Assembly: GCA_023336855.1 (NCBI GenBank)
Contig: JAMBLK010000044.1
Coordinates: forward strand, 1-5,009
Origin: Actinomycetes bacterium
Lineage (GTDB): Bacteria; Actinomycetota; Acidimicrobiia; Spongiisociales; UBA5794
Direction: 5' to 3'
Length of the DNA: 5,009 nucleotides
Shown: positions 1 to 5,009 of the stretch, piece after piece
Numbering within the stretch: the first letter of the stretch is position 1
Layout of the letters: each line of letters begins with the position of its first letter
Translations under genes and position numbers: made by a program
Notes under the pieces: model-generated
Seen by the model: the letters and a program-made list of their open reading frames with translations, nothing else
Told to the model about the DNA's origin: nothing
The model's database searches: none

Positions 1-789
1 GCGGCGCCGACCATCGGTTCCGTCATCCTTGCGGCCATCCTCCTGAAGCTCGGCACCTACGGCTTCATCCGAATCCTGATACCCATCCTCCCTCAAGAGG
101 CGGAGCGCTGGGCCTGGTTCATCGGCCTCCTCGCGGTGATCGGCATCATCTACGGATCGCTGGCGTGTCTCGCCCAGAGCGATCTGAAACGACTCATCGC
201 GTACTCGTCGGTGGGACACATGGGCTTCGTGATGCTCGGCGTTGCGACGTTGAGCGAGATCGGCATCAACGCTGCGATCATCGGCATGGTCGCCCACGGC
301 GTCATCACCGGTCTGCTGTTCTTCATCGCCGGTTCGATGGCTCACCGCTACCACACGAGGGACATGAACCGCCTCGGCGGCCAGATGATCCTCATGCCGA
401 AGATGGGTGTGATCCTCGGATTCGCAGCGATGGCATCCCTGGGTCTGCCGTCCCTTGCCGGGTTCTGGGGCGAGTTCATGTCGCTGCTCGCATCATTCAA
501 CCCGCTCGAGGGTCTCAGCGTCGGCCTGTTCCGGACGTTCATGGTGATCGCTGCGATCGGCACCGTGCTCACCGCCGGATACATGCTGTGGATGCTGCGA
601 AGCGTCAACTTCGGTGAGCCTTCGGCCGAGTGGAAGGACCACGAGTTCCACGACATCGACAAGTTCGAATGGATGGCGTGGGCGCCGCTCGTCGTCATGA
701 CGATCGCCATCGGCATCTACCCGGCGATCGTGCTCGGCGCGACGAACGACGCTGTTGCCAATCTTGTAGCCAAGGCCTTCGGAGGCTGA
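1..789 (+). CDS. nuoM: NADH-quinone oxidoreductase subunit M, 5'-truncated by the window
   Basis: This is a proton-pumping, antiporter-like membrane subunit of respiratory complex I. The frame is open from the first base and ends at TGA 787-789, so 262 residues are visible. The family is about 500 residues long, so roughly the N-terminal half lies upstream. The visible part opens with APTIGSVILAAILLKLGTYG, the conserved segment carrying the mid-membrane lysine (codon 16, equivalent to E. coli NuoM K265). Next come SDLKRLIAYSSVGHMGF, the AHG histidine (codon 99, nt 295-297) and GLPSLAGFWGEF, whose glutamate (codon 158, nt 472-474) matches the C-terminal channel Glu E407. These residues belong to the proton half-channels, and all are intact. 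The rest is hydrophobic helices ending in a short tail. A GTG at 136 lies inside a conserved block and is not the start. It is followed after 4 nt by nuoN, the usual end of a nuo operon. Mrp antiporter subunits are relatives, but the nuoM-nuoN order favours complex I. Confidence 0.96.
   Translation, partial: AAPTIGSVILAAILLKLGTYGFIRILIPILPQEAERWAWFIGLLAVIGIIYGSLACLAQSDLKRLIAYSSVGHMGFVMLGVATLSEIGINAAIIGMVAHGVITGLLFFIAGSMAHRYHTRDMNRLGGQMILMPKMGVILGFAAMASLGLPSLAGFWGEFMSLLASFNPLEGLSVGLFRTFMVIAAIGTVLTAGYMLWMLRSVNFGEPSAEWKDHEFHDIDKFEWMAWAPLVVMTIAIGIYPAIVLGATNDAVANLVAKAFGG
781..785 (+). promoter_or_regulatory. Ribosome binding site of nuoN inside the nuoM 3' end
   Basis: GGAGG at 781-785 lies in the penultimate codons of nuoM, 8 nt before the GTG at 794. 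It decides the nuoN start. The nearer ATG at 789-791 hits a stop after two codons and is in another frame. The 4-nt gap and embedded site suggest translational coupling of nuoM and nuoN. Confidence 0.7.
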
Positions 790-793
790 TGAC

Positions 794-2296
794 GTGATCG
801 ACTACCACGCGATCCTTCCCGAGATCATCCTGGCGGTGACGGTTCTTGCCGTTCTCGTCACGGATCTCGTGACCCGTGAGAAGTACTACGGGGCGATCGT
901 TGGCATGGTCGGTCTGTTCGCGGCGCTCATCCCGATCTTCACGTTGGCGATGTGCGACGACCTGGAGTTCTGTACCGGGTCGCTTCCGAGGGAGCTGTTC
1001 GGCGGGTCCTACGTCGTCGACCAGTACGCCCTCGTCTTGAAGGGCCTGTTCATTGGGGCGGTCTTCATCGTGCTGCTGCTGTCGATCGCGTACGTCGAAT
1101 CCGACCGCTACTACGAAGGTGAGTACTACTTCCTGCTCCTCGCCGCCGCTCTCGGTGCCGTCGTGATGGCGTCGTCGAGGGATTTCATCACCATGATCGT
1201 CGGTCTCGAACTCGTCTCCGGGCCTGGCTTCCTCCTCGCCGGATGGCGAAAGGCCGACGAGAAGTCGAACGAAGCCGCGCTCAAGTTCTTCATCATCGGC
1301 GTCGTCGCCTTCGCCCTGCTCGTGATGGGTGTGAGCCTGCTCTACGGGATCGCCGGCACGCAACTGTTCGCAGGATTGGCCACGGTGCCGGCCTCGATCG
1401 CCGAGGAACCGGTGTTCCTGCTCGGGATGCTCTTCGTCTTCCTGGGATTCACCTTCAAGATCTCCGCTGTGCCGTTCCACGTGTGGACGCCGGACGTCTA
1501 CGAAGGCTCGCCGACTCCGGTCACGGCGTGGCTCTCGGTCGGGTCGAAGGCCGCCGGTTTCGTCGGTATCCTCTCTGTTGCGTACTTCGCCTTCCCCGAG
1601 CACTCGAACCTCTGGGGCCCGCTGCTCTGGCTCCTTGCCGTCCTCTCGATGACGATCGGGAACCTGGTCGCCATCAAGCAGACGAACATCGTCCGACTGC
1701 TGGGCTACTCCTCGATCGCCCAGGCCGGCTTCATGCTCGCCCCGTTCGGTGCCGCAGCCGCAGCAGGTGCCGACCTCCAGGTGGCGTTCGCCGCAACCGT
1801 GGCGTATCTGCTCATCTACGCCGTGATGAACCTCGGTGCCTTCGGCGTGATCATCGCCGTCGCTGCCAGGATCAAGTCGTATGAACTCGCCGACTGGTCC
1901 GGCATGTACCGATGGGCCCCGGGTTTGACGGTGCTGCTCGCCATGTTCTTCATGTCCCTCGCCGGGATCCCGCCCCTCGCCGGTTGGTTCGCGAAGCTGG
2001 CCATGTTCACCGCCACGATCGGTGTCGCATCGTGGTGGGGCTACTCGATCGCCATCATCGCCGCCCTTAACTCGGTCGTCGCGTTCGTCTACTACTCGAA
2101 GGTCGTCAAGTCGACGTTCTTCGACGGCGTCCCCGACTCAGTCGACCCGGACGCCCTCGGCCGCATGGAACTGGCTCCGACCCTGCGAGTGGCCCTTGCC
2201 GTGACGGCGGTCCTGGTCCTGGCCCTCGGCGTCTTCCCCGGCGTGATCGCCAACCTGTCGCAGTTCACCGCCGAAGTCCTCGCCTCCGGCTTCTAG
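794..2296 (+). CDS. nuoN: NADH-quinone oxidoreductase subunit N, complete
   Basis: This is a proton-pumping, antiporter-like membrane subunit of complex I (NADH to quinone electron transfer coupled to H+ translocation). It has 500 residues against about 485 in E. coli, and is almost entirely hydrophobic helices, consistent with the family's 14 membrane segments. The key half-channel residues are all present and line up with E. coli at a constant offset of 5-6: E139 in VGLEL, K164 in NEAALKFF, K222 in TFKISAVPFH with H229, K252 in SVGSKAAGF and K401 in LAGWFAKLAMF. K295 in AIKQTNIVRLLGYSSIAQ is a further family hallmark. The start is GTG 794, chosen for the GGAGG at 781-785. One oddity is that the usual ELLSLP after the channel Glu reads ELVSGPGF here. 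It ends TAG 2294-2296 and is followed after 10 nt by the methyltransferase gene, with no terminator between them. Confidence 0.97.
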   Translation: MIDYHAILPEIILAVTVLAVLVTDLVTREKYYGAIVGMVGLFAALIPIFTLAMCDDLEFCTGSLPRELFGGSYVVDQYALVLKGLFIGAVFIVLLLSIAYVESDRYYEGEYYFLLLAAALGAVVMASSRDFITMIVGLELVSGPGFLLAGWRKADEKSNEAALKFFIIGVVAFALLVMGVSLLYGIAGTQLFAGLATVPASIAEEPVFLLGMLFVFLGFTFKISAVPFHVWTPDVYEGSPTPVTAWLSVGSKAAGFVGILSVAYFAFPEHSNLWGPLLWLLAVLSMTIGNLVAIKQTNIVRLLGYSSIAQAGFMLAPFGAAAAAGADLQVAFAATVAYLLIYAVMNLGAFGVIIAVAARIKSYELADWSGMYRWAPGLTVLLAMFFMSLAGIPPLAGWFAKLAMFTATIGVASWWGYSIAIIAALNSVVAFVYYSKVVKSTFFDGVPDSVDPDALGRMELAPTLRVALAVTAVLVLALGVFPGVIANLSQFTAEVLASGF

Positions 2297-2306
2297 GCTC
2301 CCCGGC

Positions 2307-3557
2307 GTGCTCGCCGACAAACTCCGCGCCAAGATCCGTGCCGATGGCCCCATGCCCTTCGAGGAGTACATGGACGCCTGCCTCTACGACGAAGAGTTCG
2401 GCTTCTTCACAACAGGCCCCCTGAGATCGGTGAAAGACGGCGACTTTCTAACCAGCCCAGAAGTCTCCCCGTGGTTCGGAAGAATGCTCGCGAGATTCGT
2501 AGCGAAGGAACAGCAACGATCCGGTGCCGATCCGTTCCTAGTAGTAGAAGTAGGAGCCGGCTCCGGATCCCTCCTGCGCCCCCTCATGGAAACCTTCGCG
2601 ACTTCCTCCTCCCAGCCCTCTTCCTCCCCCTCAGGGGGAGGTGCCGAGCGCAGCGAGGCGGAGGGGGTCAAGGAGAGCTACCAGCTGCCAGCTACCAGCC
2701 ACCAGCACGAACCAACCCATGTCCCCCCGGCCAAAGGACGGGGGGACGCGGAGCGCAGCGACGCAGGGGGGCTTCCCTACGAGTTCCACGCGGTCGAAGC
2801 CTCCCCAGTCGCCCGCAAAGCCCTCACCGAACTCCTCGGCTCAGACAACGTCCACACCTCCCCCGACGATCTCCCCGACACGTTCAACGGGGCCATCATC
2901 GCCAACGAACTTCTCGACAACCTCCCGTGTGCATTGGCAATCCGCTCCGGCGACGCCTGGGTGGAGCGCCGGGTAGGAGCAACCGACGACCGCTTCGGCT
3001 TCGTAACCGCACCGGCTCGGTCCGAGGTCGCAGCATGGTGTGACGCCTACGCCGGCATTGTCCCCGAGGGCGGCATGGTGGAAGTCCAACTCGCAGCGAC
3101 GGAGTGGATCGAGTCAGCCCTGCAACACATCGACCACGGAGTACTCGTCGTTATCGACTACGGCGGCACCGCCGAAGAGCTCGAACCGAGACGAACCCAG
3201 GGCACTCTGCGTACCTACCGCAGCCACCACCTCGGACCGGATCCCTTCCTCGAACCGGGAGCGACCGACGTAACGATTGACGTCAACTTCACGGCGATGC
3301 TCGCCGCAGCCGAATCGGTGGGTGCCAGCGCCGAACTCCGCCGTCAGGACGACTTCCTCTCGGACCTCGGTCTTCGGGAGCAGATCCGAGAGTTCAGGCA
3401 CCGAGAACGAGACCTCGCCCGCTCCGGTGAAGCGATGCAGCGACTCGTCGTCCGATCTGAAGCCACGGATGCCGAAACCCTCCTCCACCCAAGAGGACTC
3501 GGCGACTTCCGGGTTCTTGTCGCGCGTACCGATTGGCCGGTCGGCGAGATACGCTGA
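2307..3557 (+). CDS. MidA/NDUFAF7-family (DUF185) SAM-dependent methyltransferase with in-frame repeat insertion
   Basis: This is a class I methyltransferase of 416 residues. Human NDUFAF7 and Dictyostelium MidA of this family are complex I assembly factors; human NDUFAF7 dimethylates an arginine of NDUFS2, the NuoD homologue. Family landmarks in order: PMPFEEYMDACLYDEEFGFF (16-35), GDFLTSPEVSPWFG (45-58), SAM motif I VEVGAGSGSLL (80-90), HAVEASP (161-167), IIANELLDNLP (197-207), VLVVIDYG (279-286), and GTLRTYRSHH with PGATDVTIDVNF (299-328). All look intact. Residues about 100-157 are not family-like. They are low-complexity sequence encoded by two palindromic repeats and a 7-nt tandem repeat; without them the length is about 358, normal for bacterial members. 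The frame stays open through the insert, so it is probably expressed. The start is GTG 2307, because LADKLRAKIRADGPM is the usual N-terminus; no clear Shine-Dalgarno is seen. Around motif I codons are unusually A-ending (CTA GTA GTA GAA GTA GGA). The bacterial substrate is not known from sequence; NuoD is an inference. Confidence 0.9.
   Translation: MLADKLRAKIRADGPMPFEEYMDACLYDEEFGFFTTGPLRSVKDGDFLTSPEVSPWFGRMLARFVAKEQQRSGADPFLVVEVGAGSGSLLRPLMETFATSSSQPSSSPSGGGAERSEAEGVKESYQLPATSHQHEPTHVPPAKGRGDAERSDAGGLPYEFHAVEASPVARKALTELLGSDNVHTSPDDLPDTFNGAIIANELLDNLPCALAIRSGDAWVERRVGATDDRFGFVTAPARSEVAAWCDAYAGIVPEGGMVEVQLAATEWIESALQHIDHGVLVVIDYGGTAEELEPRRTQGTLRTYRSHHLGPDPFLEPGATDVTIDVNFTAMLAAAESVGASAELRRQDDFLSDLGLREQIREFRHRERDLARSGEAMQRLVVRSEATDAETLLHPRGLGDFRVLVARTDWPVGEIR
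2617..2669 (+). repeat. Palindromic repeat, copy A (in coding sequence)
   Basis: A perfect 8-bp hairpin, CCTCCCCC (2623-2630), loop TCA, GGGGGAGG (2634-2641), is followed by the core GAGCGCAGCGA (2646-2656) and a closing CGGAGGGGGTC (2659-2669). The 27 nt at 2617-2643 match the reverse complement of 4538-4564 with one difference, and the closing 11 nt match the reverse complement of 4508-4518 exactly. A further 9-nt match (2605-2613 to 4582-4590) suggests the unit begins near 2605. Confidence 0.8.
2676..2706 (+). repeat. Heptanucleotide tandem repeat, 4.4 copies
   Basis: Four consecutive 7-mers, AGCTACC, AGCTGCC, AGCTACC, AGCCACC, followed by AGC. They lie inside the methyltransferase reading frame between the two hairpin repeats and encode part of SYQLPATSHQ. 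Because the unit is not a multiple of three, gain or loss of one unit would shift the frame. Confidence 0.8.
2721..2776 (+). repeat. Palindromic repeat, copy B (in coding sequence)
   Basis: A perfect 8-bp stem, GTCCCCCC (2721-2728) with GGGGGGAC (2740-2747), encloses an 11-nt loop. It is followed by the same GAGCGCAGCGA core (2751-2761) and a closing AGGGGGG run (2765-2771). The architecture of hairpin, core and G-run is that of copy A, but the arms differ, so it is a diverged family member. The cores of A and B are 105 nt (35 codons) apart and in the same frame, giving AERSEA and AERSDA. Confidence 0.7.
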
Positions 3558-3561
3558 CACG

Positions 3562-4431
3562 ATGGCCAACAACGTCAAGACCGTCGGCTTGCTCGCCCTC
3601 CTGGGTGGGATCTTCGTTGGTGTCGGGTGGTTGTTCGGCGGACAGCAGGGGGCGCTGCTCGCTCTCGGAATCGCCGTCGTATTCAACTTCGGGATCTACT
3701 GGTTCTCCGACAAGATGGCGATTGCTGCCGCCAAGGCCCGGCCCGTTGAAGAGCATGAATTGCCAGAGGTCTACTCCATCGTGCGTTCCCTCGCTCTGCG
3801 CATGGAGATGCCGGTACCGCGCATCTACTTCATCGATGCTCCGCAGCCGAATGCCTTCGCTACGGGACGCAACCCCCGCCACGCCGCCGTGGCCGTGACC
3901 CGCGGGATCATTGACATGATGTCGTATCAGGAGCTCGAAGCGATCCTCGCCCACGAACTCTCGCATGTGAAGAACCGCGACATCCTCATCGGATCGATCG
4001 CAGCAACGATCGGTGCCGCCATGTCGTTCTTCGCCCGCATGGCGTTCTGGGGCTCGATGGGCCGGCGCAACAACAACGGCGCCATCGGAGCGGTCGCCGC
4101 CATCGCTGCCGTTGTCATCGCCCCGCTCGTTGCCATGATCATCCGGATGGCGATCAGCCGCGCCCGGGAGTTCGAAGCCGATCGCTCTGGTGCCATCACC
4201 ACCGGCTCACCGCTCGTCCTCGCCAGCGCACTGCAGAAACTCGAACGGGGTACGGCACGCATCCCCATGGACGTCGGAGCGGCGGCATCGACGCTCTTCA
4301 TCGCCGACCCGTATCGAGCGCTCTCAGCGAAGCAGCGGCAGAAGATGCGATTCAGCCGAATGTTCTCCACTCACCCACCGATCCCCGAGCGCATCGAGCG
4401 TCTCGAAGAGATGGCGACCGGGATCCGCTGA
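3562..4431 (+). CDS. htpX: HtpX-type membrane zinc metalloprotease (M48B)
   Basis: This is an integral membrane endopeptidase that degrades misfolded or damaged inner-membrane proteins with its active site on the cytoplasmic side. It has 289 residues, the usual HtpX length (293 in E. coli). Two N-terminal membrane segments lie at about 7-26 and 29-48, and two further hydrophobic stretches at about 141-163 and 173-196. The zinc motif is HELSH (H131, E132, H135). The third ligand is in the M48 ExxxD pattern EFEAD (E203, D207) after SRAR. PQPNAFATGRNP (94-105) and the C-terminal STHPPIPERIERLEEM (269-284) are also family hallmarks. The start is ATG 3562, 4 nt after the methyltransferase stop; the frame is open further upstream, but that part overlaps midA in another frame and is not HtpX-like. 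No strong Shine-Dalgarno is visible, so expression may depend on coupling. The last eight codons are duplicated at 4591-4614. Confidence 0.95.
   Translation: MANNVKTVGLLALLGGIFVGVGWLFGGQQGALLALGIAVVFNFGIYWFSDKMAIAAAKARPVEEHELPEVYSIVRSLALRMEMPVPRIYFIDAPQPNAFATGRNPRHAAVAVTRGIIDMMSYQELEAILAHELSHVKNRDILIGSIAATIGAAMSFFARMAFWGSMGRRNNNGAIGAVAAIAAVVIAPLVAMIIRMAISRAREFEADRSGAITTGSPLVLASALQKLERGTARIPMDVGAAASTLFIADPYRALSAKQRQKMRFSRMFSTHPPIPERIERLEEMATGIR
4408..4431 (+). repeat. Direct repeat, copy 1: the htpX 3' end
   Basis: The last eight codons of htpX, encoding EMATGIR and stop. They match 4591-4614 at 22 of 24 positions. Similarity stops exactly after the TGA and before the GAG. Confidence 0.8.
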
Positions 4432-4507
4432 GCGGCTTCGGCAAGCTGGTCGCGGTCGGTTGTCCCTCTGATCGAATGGGCCGGCGAGTCCTCGATCGGA
4501 TTTGCCC

Positions 4508-4590
4508 GACCCCCTCCGTCCGCTCCTTCGTCGTGGACACCTCCCCCTGAGGAGGAGGAAGAGGAAGAGGAGCATCCCCTCGGGAGGAGG
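4508..4590 (-). repeat. Palindromic repeat, copy C (intergenic, inverse orientation)
   Basis: Read on the minus strand this repeats the plan of copy A. The segment 4538-4564 matches 2617-2643 at 26 of 27 positions, and 4508-4518 gives the same closing CGGAGGGGGTC. The middle (4519-4537) differs and is 19 nt against 15 in copy A. On the + strand it shows CCTCC (4540-4544) opposite GGAGG (4551-4555) and a purine-rich tract at 4551-4570. The outer match at 4582-4590 makes the repeat end exactly where the duplicated htpX tail begins. It could act as a transcript-end hairpin, but it has no T-run. Confidence 0.75.
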
Positions 4591-4614
4591 GAGATGGCAA
4601 CAGGGATCCGCTGA
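4591..4614 (+). pseudogene. Direct repeat, copy 2: duplicated htpX 3' end
   Basis: A second EMATGIR-stop, in the same frame as htpX and 183 nt downstream. The two differences from copy 1 (GCG to GCA and ACC to ACA) are both third-position synonymous changes. It abuts repeat copy C on its left, and its TGA overlaps the palindrome TGATCA, whose other half is the stop of the minus-strand antitoxin-like relic. It has no start of its own and is not a gene. It is either the displaced original end of htpX or a partial duplication. Confidence 0.65.
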
Positions 4615-4803
4615 TCAACGCTGGTCTGCGACGTGGCCGGTCTCGTCGACGTGCCCGGAGCGCATTTGGTCAAGATTCCCCTCCCAGCCGGAGCCCCGCA
4701 TGGCGAGCGCTTCCTCGCGAGTCATCGGCCGGCCAACCGGTCCGGTCGTCGACCGCTCCACCCGTGACGTGGCATGAGGTTTGCTATTGGCGGATTCCGT
4801 CAT
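4615..4803 (-). pseudogene. Possible VapB-type antitoxin C-terminal relic
   Basis: The minus strand is open here and ends at TGA 4615-4617. Its central part, PVGRPMTREEALAMRGSGWE and the following GNLDQMRSG (about 4657-4740), resembles the C-terminal toxin-wrapping tail of actinobacterial VapB antitoxins. Those typically read PMTREEAL, then GSGWEGDLDxMR. The segment upstream should be a ribbon-helix-helix DNA-binding domain, but none is recognisable. From the ATG at 4801-4803 the peptide is 62 residues, and from one at 4864-4866 it is 83. Neither start has a convincing ribosome binding site. No vapC toxin follows, because htpX occupies that side. I read it as a decayed fragment; a real small protein with a shortened N-terminus is the alternative. 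The family match is from memory. Confidence 0.35.
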
Positions 4804-4858
4804 GACTGCAACGTACCCCGGGATCGCAAAGAGGACAAGACCCGTCGTTGATCTCCAG

Positions 4859-4887
4859 GTACACATGTAGTGATGGCGCGGTAACCT
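4859..4887 (+). promoter_or_regulatory. Tentative promoter of tRNA-Tyr
   Basis: TAACCT at 4882-4887 fits the TAnnnT pattern of a -10 box about 43 nt before the tRNA. GTACAC at 4859-4864 is a weak -35 at 17-nt spacing. The -35 is poor, so this rests mainly on the -10 and its position. Confidence 0.3.
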
Positions 4888-4929
4888 ATGCCGTCGTTGA
4901 GGGGTGCGGTTCTCCGCGCGCCTTGACTT

Positions 4930-5009
<80 letters not shown>

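Larger units (their letters stand above)
2604..2777 (+). repeat. In-frame repeat-derived insertion in the methyltransferase gene (about 58 codons)
   Basis: The segment lies between LLRPLMETFAT, just after SAM motif I, and YEFHAVEASP, the next conserved block. Family members usually have only a short helix-loop here. It encodes a Ser/Pro/Gly/Glu-rich peptide containing GGAERSEAEG and GDAERSDAGG. It holds two hairpin repeats (2617-2669 and 2721-2776) with a heptanucleotide tandem repeat between them. The edges are approximate because they are set by where family similarity stops and resumes. The length of about 174 nt keeps the frame and introduces no stop codon. Confidence 0.75.

Noticed and set aside
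695..1603. Long minus-strand open frame opposite nuoM and nuoN (302 codons)
   Set aside because: The translation is rich in Asp, Glu, Arg and Gln with no domain. It is what the antisense of GC-rich membrane-protein codons gives, and nuoN on the other strand is unambiguous.
2634..2667. G-quadruplex in repeat copy A
   Set aside because: It has only two runs of three or more G, so the canonical four-run pattern is not met. The hairpin explains the symmetry better.
2605..2777. CRISPR array or frameshifted/degraded gene
   Set aside because: The repeat units are unequal, with no regular spacers and no cas genes. The reading frame continues intact into all downstream family motifs.
3277..3561. Upstream extension of the htpX frame
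   Set aside because: The extension overlaps conserved midA sequence in another frame, is Ser/Arg-rich and unlike HtpX. The ATG at 3562 gives a standard-length protein with its first membrane segment at the N-terminus.
4470..4497. Inverted repeat GATCGA / TCGATC as an htpX terminator
   Set aside because: A 6-bp stem with a 16-nt loop and no following T-run is weak. It is not good evidence for a Rho-independent terminator.
4432..4507. Remnant of a vapC toxin on the minus strand next to the antitoxin-like relic
   Set aside because: One frame gives TTDRDQLAEA, which is faintly VapC-like. It is too short, has no catalytic Asp cluster and lies beyond the duplicated htpX tail.
4923..4928. TTGACT as a -35 box for tRNA-Tyr
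   Set aside because: It ends only 1 nt before the mature tRNA, which is too close to drive it.

Overview
The window is GC-rich and densely coded on the + strand. It looks like part of a bacterial chromosome, probably from an uncultured actinomycete-type lineage; Acidimicrobiia-like is my guess. The reasons are strong G/C third-position preference, two GTG starts, 14-subunit-type complex I genes of actinobacterial flavour and a class II tRNA-Tyr. Nothing in the window fixes the taxonomy.

Layout: (1) 1-789 is the C-terminal half of nuoM, cut by the window edge. (2) 794-2296 is a complete nuoN, with its ribosome binding site inside the end of nuoM. (3) 2307-3557 is a MidA/NDUFAF7-family (DUF185) SAM-dependent methyltransferase. 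The eukaryotic relatives of this family are complex I assembly factors, so its place directly behind nuoN is meaningful. (4) 3562-4431 is htpX, an integral membrane M48 zinc protease. These four genes run in one direction with gaps of 4, 10 and 4 nt and read as one transcription unit: two proton-pumping subunits, a likely assembly methyltransferase and a membrane quality-control protease. (5) 4432-4929 is a 498-nt non-coding stretch holding a palindromic repeat, a second copy of the last eight codons of htpX, and a minus-strand relic resembling the C-terminus of a VapB-type antitoxin. (6) 4930-5009 is tRNA-Tyr(GUA), cut by the window end a few bases before its 3' terminus.

The most interesting signal is repetitive DNA that the gene calls do not explain. 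The midA gene carries an in-frame stretch of about 58 codons (about 2604-2777) between SAM motif I and the next conserved block. It consists of two G/C-run hairpin repeats sharing an 11-nt core, separated by a 7-nt tandem repeat, and is translated as a low-complexity peptide with AERSEA and AERSDA motifs. A relative of the first repeat, matching 26 of 27 nt over its hairpin arm, lies in inverse orientation downstream of htpX. There it directly abuts a 24-nt duplicate of the htpX 3' end whose only two differences are synonymous. Together this suggests a small non-autonomous palindromic element family that can land in genes without breaking the frame. No mobile-element enzyme, CRISPR array or defence system is present.
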